From: JBFHIZ01 sp963666475
GTDB lineage: Bacteria; Bacillota; Clostridia; Lachnospirales; Lachnospiraceae
DNA length: 64,000 nucleotides
Direction: 5' to 3'
NCBI GenBank assembly: GCA_963666475.2
Contig: CAXXJM010000001.1
Location: forward strand, 310,001-374,000
The position numbers and the translations under genes are program-made. Positions 59,078-64,000 of the stretch are shown in pieces. The notes under the pieces are model-generated. The model did no database searches. It worked only from the letters and a program-made list of their open reading frames with translations, and was not told where the DNA came from. Position 1 is the first letter of the stretch. Each line of letters opens with the position of its first letter.

Positions 59078-59916
59078 AGAAAGAATTTCAAGTAAAAGAT
59101 GTTGTTGAGAAGCGGAGAAGTATTCGTTCCTATGATAAAAGAACACTTAGCTCGGACACGTTAAGAGAACTGAACGAGTACTTTAAGGAAGTGAAAAGTC
59201 CTTTTCAAGGTGAAGTAAAATTTCAGATTTTAGAAACAAATACAGATGAAAATAATGGAAAACTTGGGACATATGGTGTAATAAAAGGCGCTTCTGCATA
59301 TATTGGAGCAACTGTCAAAAAAGGGGATATGGATTTAGAATCCCTTGGATATGAATTTGAGAAAGTTATTTTATTTCTTGCAGCGAATGGAATTGGATCC
59401 TGTTGGCTAGGAGGTACATTCAATCGAAGTCAATTTGTGGGTGCACTTGAAATCCGTGAAGATGAATGGTTTCCGGCGATTTCTCCAATTGGTTATGCTG
59501 TTCCTAAAAAAAGGCTAATGGATACGATGTTTCGTACAATTGCAGGTTCGGATCATCGCAAGGCATGGAATGAATTGTTTTTTCAGACAGATTTTTCAAA
59601 AGAATTAACAAAAGAAGAGGCAGGAGAGTTTCAAGAGGTACTTGAGATAGTAAGATTGGCTCCTTCCGCAAGTAATAAGCAACCATGGAGAATTGTTAAA
59701 ACACAAACTGGATTTCATTTTTTTGAAGCAAAAGAACCAGGATACAGTGACCGACTGACAATCGATATTCAACGTGTTGATTTGGGAATTGCGGCTTGTC
59801 ATTTTCATATGGCAGTACAGGAGAAAAATATAAATGGTGATTTTTCAGTACTTGAATCTCCGATACAAAATACCCCGGAAAATATATTTTATTTATTTTC
59901 GTTTGTTACAAAATAA
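59074..59916 (+). CDS. Nitroreductase-family flavoprotein (two-domain form)
   Basis: 280 residues. RRSIRSYDKR at the N terminus is the FMN-binding start of nitroreductases; GIGSCWLGGTFNRS follows in the first half and LAPSASNKQPWRIVK near residue 207. It belongs to the TM1586-like group with two half-domains, where the RxxxR and SxxNxQPW motifs are split this way. Substrate unknown. It converges on the HxlR gene 12 bases away; the two may be functionally linked. Confidence 0.82.
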   Translation: MKKEFQVKDVVEKRRSIRSYDKRTLSSDTLRELNEYFKEVKSPFQGEVKFQILETNTDENNGKLGTYGVIKGASAYIGATVKKGDMDLESLGYEFEKVILFLAANGIGSCWLGGTFNRSQFVGALEIREDEWFPAISPIGYAVPKKRLMDTMFRTIAGSDHRKAWNELFFQTDFSKELTKEEAGEFQEVLEIVRLAPSASNKQPWRIVKTQTGFHFFEAKEPGYSDRLTIDIQRVDLGIAACHFHMAVQEKNINGDFSVLESPIQNTPENIFYLFSFVTK

Positions 59917-59928
59917 CGATTATTAAAT

Positions 59929-60390
59929 TCATGCATCTTCAGGCTGACAGATTTCTGCTGCTTCGGTGTCATGCTTCTTATGTTCTACTTCATCCCGATA
60001 CTTGGCAATGTAGTCTGCTCCAAACTGGTGCATATCTTCCATGATTGGGATGATTTTTTTACCCATTTCTGTAATGGAATATTCAACCTTTGGAGGTACT
60101 GTTGCATATACATGTCTCTCAATCAGATGATCCGATTCTAAGTCACGCAACTGTTTGGTGAGCATTTTCTTTGTGACATCAGGCATACGATGAAGTATTT
60201 CACTGAAACGTAATACCTTATTACTTAAGAACCAGAGTATTAGAATTTTACGTTTGCCAGTTAAAAGCATATGGGAAAGCATTAAGGGACATAAATCATC
60301 CTTCAGACAAGTCTCACGCATATAGCAATGATCGTGCTTTTCATCGTTTTTGAGTTTGTTAAGTTCATTTTTCTTTTGTGATTCAGTCAT
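59929..60390 (-). CDS. HxlR-family transcriptional regulator
   Basis: 153 residues on the minus strand with GAGGA upstream. The winged helix is of the HxlR type: CPLMLSHMLLTGKRKILIL, then LRFSEILHRMPDVTKKMLTK and DHLIERHVYATVPPKVEYSI. Extra Cys residues in the N-terminal part (HCYMRETCLKDDLC) could sense redox or electrophiles, as in some relatives. Divergent from the NADH dehydrogenase gene and convergent with the nitroreductase, so either may be its target. Confidence 0.88.
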   Translation of the reverse strand: MTESQKKNELNKLKNDEKHDHCYMRETCLKDDLCPLMLSHMLLTGKRKILILWFLSNKVLRFSEILHRMPDVTKKMLTKQLRDLESDHLIERHVYATVPPKVEYSITEMGKKIIPIMEDMHQFGADYIAKYRDEVEHKKHDTEAAEICQPEDA

Positions 60391-60442
60391 ATGTCCTCTT
60401 TTACTTGATAGATTTACCGTTCAAATGCATGATTTACAAAAA

Positions 60443-60458
60443 GTATCCTTTTAGATAC
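60443..60458. promoter_or_regulatory. Inverted repeat GTATC-N6-GATAC upstream of the HxlR gene
   Basis: GTATC (60443-60447) and GATAC (60454-60458), extendable to 8-base arms with one mismatch. It is 53-68 bases before the HxlR start on its strand and about 200 bases before ndh2. HxlR proteins bind inverted repeats of this kind, so self-regulation is possible. Confidence 0.45.
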
Positions 60459-60480
60459 CTTGTAACTTTTAAGTGCCTTA

Positions 60481-60498
60481 TTGTGAAATATATAACGA
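60481..60498. promoter_or_regulatory. Rex-like box upstream of ndh2
   Basis: TTGTGAAATATATAACGA matches the Rex operator pattern TTGTKAA-N4-TTMACAA at 12 of 14 fixed positions. Rex senses NADH/NAD and represses ndh-type genes in many Gram-positives. The site is about 120 bases upstream of the probable -10 box, so direct repression is uncertain. Confidence 0.4.
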
Positions 60499-60503
60499 TA
60501 GTT

Positions 60504-60543
60504 TATAATCAAAATACAATCAACTAACTATGTTTTGATTATA
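60504..60543. promoter_or_regulatory. 11-bp inverted repeat upstream of ndh2
   Basis: TATAATCAAAA (60504-60514) and TTTTGATTATA (60533-60543), perfect, with an 18-base spacer. Dyads with this spacing often hold two regulator subunits or form a leader hairpin. The protein that binds is unknown. Confidence 0.5.
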
Positions 60544-60600
60544 CATTGAGTCGTAATTCCTTGCAATTTTTTCGTAATTCAGGTGACATACGCAACATAA

Positions 60601-60625
60601 TCCTATGTACTAAATAGGATATAAT
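60601..60625 (+). promoter_or_regulatory. ndh2 -10 box with adjoining dyad
   Basis: TATAAT (60620-60625) lies 30 bases before the ndh2 ATG, preceded by TCCTAT (60601-60606) and ATAGGA (60614-60619). This 6-bp inverted repeat occupies the spacer; no good -35 is seen, which suggests activator or repressor control. Confidence 0.5.
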
Positions 60626-60654
60626 AATGATAATTTTATAACAAGGAGAACAAG

Positions 60655-62697
60655 ATGAAAAGAATCGTAATTGTTGGTGCAGGATATGCTGGTATCCTGA
60701 CTGCTAAAAAAATTGCAAAAAAAGTTAAAAAACAAAAAATGAATGATGTGGAAATTACAATCATCGATAAAAATCCATTTCACACAATGCTTACTGAGCT
60801 TCATGAGGTTGCAGCAGGAAGAGTGGATGAAGATAGTATTAAGATAAGTCTAAAGAAAGTATTTGCTGGAAGAAAAGTAAATGTAAAATTAGATACGGTA
60901 AAAGAAATTGATTTTGAAGGAAAAACGGTTCTTGGAGAAGGCGAAAGCTATGCATACGATTACCTTGTTATTGCAGCAGGTTCAAAGCCTACTTTTTATG
61001 GTATTCAAGGAGTCGAAGAATATGCATATAAACTTTGGTCGTATGAAGATGCAATTATATTAAAAGATCGAATCTTGAATTCTTTCCGTGAAGCAGCAAA
61101 AGAGAAAAATGCGGAAGAAAGAAAGCGTTTATTATCTTTTTATGTGATTGGTGCTGGGTTTACAGGTATCGAAATGGTAGGAGAACTTGCTGAATATGTT
61201 CCATTTCTATGTGAAAAATATGAAATAGATCAAAGTGAAGTAACCATGGTATGTGTGGACGGATTAAGCAGACCAATTCCAAATATGCCAGAAAAATTAT
61301 CGGATAAGGTTACGAAACGTCTAAAGAAAATGGGTGTAGAGCTCAGTATGAACACATTTGTTTCTATGGTCGGAGAAGATCTTGTAGGATTAAAGACAGG
61401 TGATGTTTGTGTAGAGAAAGTTGCACATACGGTTATTTGGGGCGCTGGAATTCAAAGTTCTGATATCACAGTTAGTGCATCGGATTCTTTGGAAAAACAG
61501 CGTGGAGGAAGAATTCCGGTAGATGGATATCTTCGTTCTACAAAAGATGAAAATGTATATGTTATCGGTGACAATATGTATTATGTTCCAGAAGGTGAAA
61601 CGATGCCTGTTCCACAGATGGTGGAAAACTGTGAGCAAAGTGCTGATGTTGCAGCAAAAAATATAGTGACAGCATTAAAGAATAAAGGTGAAATGGAGAC
61701 ATATAAACCAGCATTCCATGGTGTTATGGTATGTATCGGTGGTAGATATGGAGTGGCACATGTTGGCCTTCCAGGACATTTCTTTAGTCTTGCATCATTT
61801 TTTGCAATGTTTGCAAAACACTTTATCAATGTTATTTACTTTATTCAGGTTTTGGGATGGAACAAAGTATTTAGTTACATCAAACACGAATTCTTTACAA
61901 TTAGAAATTGCAGAAGTTTCTTAGGTGGACATTTTTCAAATCGTACACCAAGTTTCTTACTTGTACCTCTTCGTGTATGGCTTGGGGCGGTATGGGTATT
62001 TGAAGGTATTATGAAAATCGTCGAAGGATGGTTCGATGCACCTAAATTACAAGGCTTTTTTGGTGGCGCGCAGGGTTGGTATGATTCAATTCTCGGAGTT
62101 GCTCCTTCAGCGGATGCAGTAAGTGCTGCTACCGGAGAGGGCGCTGAAGCAGCGGCAACAACAGTTGCAGCAGTAGCAGATGCAGTAAGCTCAGCAACAG
62201 GAGAAGTTGCGACCGCAGTTGATGCGGTGACAGGCGCTGTTTCAACAGGGACAGTGATATTCCATTGGAACATTTTTGGCTTAGTGAAAATGCTATTTGT
62301 TTCTGGAACAGATCTTGCATCATCAACAATAAGTGACTTTGCATTTAAACTGGATGTTCCAGTTATGAATTGGTTCCTTGATAAATTTGTGATACCACAT
62401 GATGGCGTACAGATTGCAATGCAGATATTTATAGTAATTGCTGAAATTTTAATCGGACTTGCGCTTATGGGCGGTTTATTTACTTCACCAGCAGCTTTGG
62501 TTTCGCTAATATTACAAGTTATGTTTGTATGTACAACTGGATTGTATTTAAATACGTTCTGGATGATTTTTGCTGGAATCGCAGTTTTGATTGGAGCAGG
62601 AAGAACCCTTGGTATCGACTACTACTCAATGCCATGGTTAAAAAGATTATGGAAAAAAATTCCAATCGTAAAAAAATCATATTTATATCATGATTAA
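60655..62697 (+). CDS. ndh2: Type II NADH dehydrogenase fused to a DoxX-like membrane domain
   Basis: 680 residues; AAGGAGA upstream. The first ~400 residues are an NDH-2: FAD site IVGAGYAG near residue 6, HTMLTELHEVAAGRVDED, the NADH site VIGAGFTGIEMVGE near 163, and GDN at about 305. Residues about 435-680 are hydrophobic, with RVWLGAVWVFEGIMKIVEG, an Ala-rich spacer, then several helices and a DoxX/TQO-like end. In Listeria, an NDH-2 with extra membrane helices (Ndh2) donates electrons to a special demethylmenaquinone for extracellular electron transfer. The two downstream genes support that role here. Confidence 0.9.
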   Translation: MKRIVIVGAGYAGILTAKKIAKKVKKQKMNDVEITIIDKNPFHTMLTELHEVAAGRVDEDSIKISLKKVFAGRKVNVKLDTVKEIDFEGKTVLGEGESYAYDYLVIAAGSKPTFYGIQGVEEYAYKLWSYEDAIILKDRILNSFREAAKEKNAEERKRLLSFYVIGAGFTGIEMVGELAEYVPFLCEKYEIDQSEVTMVCVDGLSRPIPNMPEKLSDKVTKRLKKMGVELSMNTFVSMVGEDLVGLKTGDVCVEKVAHTVIWGAGIQSSDITVSASDSLEKQRGGRIPVDGYLRSTKDENVYVIGDNMYYVPEGETMPVPQMVENCEQSADVAAKNIVTALKNKGEMETYKPAFHGVMVCIGGRYGVAHVGLPGHFFSLASFFAMFAKHFINVIYFIQVLGWNKVFSYIKHEFFTIRNCRSFLGGHFSNRTPSFLLVPLRVWLGAVWVFEGIMKIVEGWFDAPKLQGFFGGAQGWYDSILGVAPSADAVSAATGEGAEAAATTVAAVADAVSSATGEVATAVDAVTGAVSTGTVIFHWNIFGLVKMLFVSGTDLASSTISDFAFKLDVPVMNWFLDKFVIPHDGVQIAMQIFIVIAEILIGLALMGGLFTSPAALVSLILQVMFVCTTGLYLNTFWMIFAGIAVLIGAGRTLGIDYYSMPWLKRLWKKIPIVKKSYLYHD

Positions 62698-62708
62698 TGG
62701 AGATAAAC

Positions 62709-63674
62709 ATGAATAAAATTTATTTCGATGAAGCTCTTGATCTGGTAAACAAAGAAATGAAAAAAGCGCTGATTCAGTCTCCGGAAGTCATTAATCAATA
62801 TTTGACCCATTTGGCTAGAGCACAGGGGAAAATGATTCGTGCAACTGCTGTTCTAATCGCAAATGAAGATGGAAATGGTGAAATCTCTCTTGGAGCCATA
62901 AAGGCTGCAGGAGCGATTGAAATCATTCATCTGGCTTCTTTGGTGCACGATGATGTAATTGATAATGCAGACCTTAGAAGAGGGGAAGAGACACTTCAGA
63001 AAAAATTCGGCAAGAGAACAGCTGTAATTTGCGGCGATTACTTGCTAAGTATAGCATTACAAATGATTTCGGACATTCCAGATCGAAGCACTTACTTTGA
63101 AACAAGTGTGCCGGACTATATTAAAAGACTTTGTTTAGGAGAATTACAACAGCATATCAATAACAACAATGTAGACATATCTGTATTTGAATACATTAAA
63201 ATTATTTCTGGAAAGACAGCGGCATTGTTTGAAGCATCGTTTTATATGGGTGCTGTGCTAGGAGGATATTCAAAAAAAGAAATTCGAAGATATCGAAATA
63301 TTGGCAATTACATTGGGTTAATTTTTCAATTGCAAGATGACTGTATAGATTTCGATCAAACCGTTGAAACGGCTCGAAAACCAGTGCAGTCTGATTTTGA
63401 ACAAGGAGTGATTACGTTACCTCTGATTATTGCCTTTGGTCGCTTACCGGAGTTCAAACAAAAAGCAAAAGATCGTCTCATTACAAGGAATGAGATCAAT
63501 GAATCTGTTGCAATTTCAGGTGGATTAGAATACACAAAAGAAACCATTCATAGGTATTATCTAAAAGCGACGAGAGAAATTGAAAGCTTGGAGATATCTG
63601 ATGAAAAGCGGGCAAAACTAAACCAGATTCTAATGAAAGCCACGGGCAAATATTTGAATATAGAGAAAGAATAG
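62709..63674 (+). CDS. dmkB: Polyprenyl diphosphate synthase (DmkB-like)
   Basis: About 321 residues from the ATG at 62709 (GGAG at 62699-62702). An upstream ATG at 62697 overlaps the ndh2 stop but lacks spacing for that site. First Asp-rich motif LVHDDVIDNAD near residue 80 and second QLQDDCIDFD near 210, with GDYLLSIA between. It makes the long isoprenoid tail of a quinone. Its position between ndh2 and a UbiA prenyltransferase fits DmkB of the extracellular electron transfer locus; the same enzyme could also serve normal menaquinone. Confidence 0.88.
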   Translation: MNKIYFDEALDLVNKEMKKALIQSPEVINQYLTHLARAQGKMIRATAVLIANEDGNGEISLGAIKAAGAIEIIHLASLVHDDVIDNADLRRGEETLQKKFGKRTAVICGDYLLSIALQMISDIPDRSTYFETSVPDYIKRLCLGELQQHINNNNVDISVFEYIKIISGKTAALFEASFYMGAVLGGYSKKEIRRYRNIGNYIGLIFQLQDDCIDFDQTVETARKPVQSDFEQGVITLPLIIAFGRLPEFKQKAKDRLITRNEINESVAISGGLEYTKETIHRYYLKATREIESLEISDEKRAKLNQILMKATGKYLNIEKE

Positions 63675-63685
63675 GGGGAAAGGTA

Positions 63686-64000
63686 TTGATTAAGAGATTT
63701 TTAAACTATACCGAAATACGTACAAAAATCACAAGTACGTTGACTTTTCTTTTTGCTCTTTTATATTTGATATATCAAAAGCAGTCAATTCAATGGGAAA
63801 ATACAATCCTGTTTTTTTTAGGGATGTTCTTTTTTGATTTAACAACCACAGCAATCAACAACTATATTGATACAAAAGATAACGGACAACAGTTAGACTT
63901 TACAAGAAAACAATCCAAACACATTATTTATGCACTGTTTCTAGTTAGCACAATATTTGGCCTGATTTTGGCATTTCGTACAGATTTAGTTGTGTTATTG
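63686..64000 (+). CDS. dmkA: UbiA-family prenyltransferase (DmkA/MenA-like), N-terminal 105 residues
   Basis: TTG start at 63686 with GGGGG 7 bases upstream; the window edge cuts the gene. The first Asp-rich motif INNYIDTKDNG (NxxxD-xxxD type) lies near residue 60 between membrane helices. It should join a polyprenyl tail to dihydroxynaphthoate, yielding demethylmenaquinone. With ndh2 and the synthase before it, this matches the quinone branch of the flavin-based electron transfer locus. The second motif lies outside the window. Confidence 0.82.
   Translation, partial: MIKRFLNYTEIRTKITSTLTFLFALLYLIYQKQSIQWENTILFFLGMFFFDLTTTAINNYIDTKDNGQQLDFTRKQSKHIIYALFLVSTIFGLILAFRTDLVVLL

Overview
The window is AT-rich DNA from a low-GC Gram-positive bacterium, most likely an anaerobic member of the Lachnospiraceae (Clostridia). 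The evidence is the gene order (priA-def-fmt-Zn peptidase-rsmB-rlmN-PP2C-PASTA kinase-rsgA-rpe; mraZ-rsmH-ftsL-ftsI), sigma-A promoters of the TTGACA-N17-TATAAT type, a T-box leader, a DUF5688-type protein and a galactan locus with an ABC importer. The species is not identified. Only two genes (uvsE and an HxlR regulator) lie on the minus strand.

Layout. 1-9 kb: a housekeeping operon for translation and cell-wall signalling (end of priA, def, fmt, Zn peptidase, rsmB, rlmN, prpC, prkC, rsgA, rpe), then ychF and lgt. 11.2-19.7 kb: a reduced division and cell wall cluster (mraZ with four 10-bp operator repeats, rsmH, ftsL, ftsI, mraY, ftsW, divIB, ftsZ). It has no Mur ligases, no murG, no ftsA and no spoIIGA-sigE-sigG block. 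19.7-25.6 kb: nrdR, a five-gene Nik/Dpp-type ABC importer and an unknown 128-residue protein. 25.6-36 kb: a galactan locus holding a surface GH53 galactanase, a LacI regulator, a sugar ABC importer, an unrecognised 611-residue cytoplasmic protein, a small zinc-ribbon protein and a second, cytoplasmic GH53. Two copies of one LacI-type operator core lie upstream of the first GH53 gene and of the importer. 36-47 kb: yqeG, aroE-aroK-aroQ, efp, a DUF5688-like gene, tRNA-Arg(CCG), an SH3 protein, rluF, a flavin reductase, a divergent ligA, a PHP phosphoesterase and a Met T-box in front of metA.

46.9-54.4 kb is an accessory patch. It holds phased 9-bp repeats, a parB 5' fragment joined to the 3' end of a large serine recombinase gene, a shortened RhuM gene, a frameshifted lipoprotein gene, another broken gene, a fragment of an ABC-2 permease, and a second RsgA-type GTPase flanked by two identical 76-bp repeats. 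Several short genes of unknown role and two kinase-like genes follow. It reads as the scar of one or more mobile elements.

54.5-64 kb: a lipoprotein gene, uvsE, a GH25 lysozyme with SH3 repeats, a GNAT acetyltransferase and a nitroreductase, then HxlR divergent from a type II NADH dehydrogenase fused to a DoxX-like membrane domain. This is followed by a polyprenyl diphosphate synthase and, cut by the window edge, a UbiA-family prenyltransferase. The last three match the order of ndh2 and the dedicated demethylmenaquinone genes of flavin-based extracellular electron transfer loci (described in Listeria), so the window probably ends inside such a locus. The most interesting leads are this locus, the 611-residue protein that takes the place of a GH42 beta-galactosidase, and the repeat-flanked RsgA paralogue.
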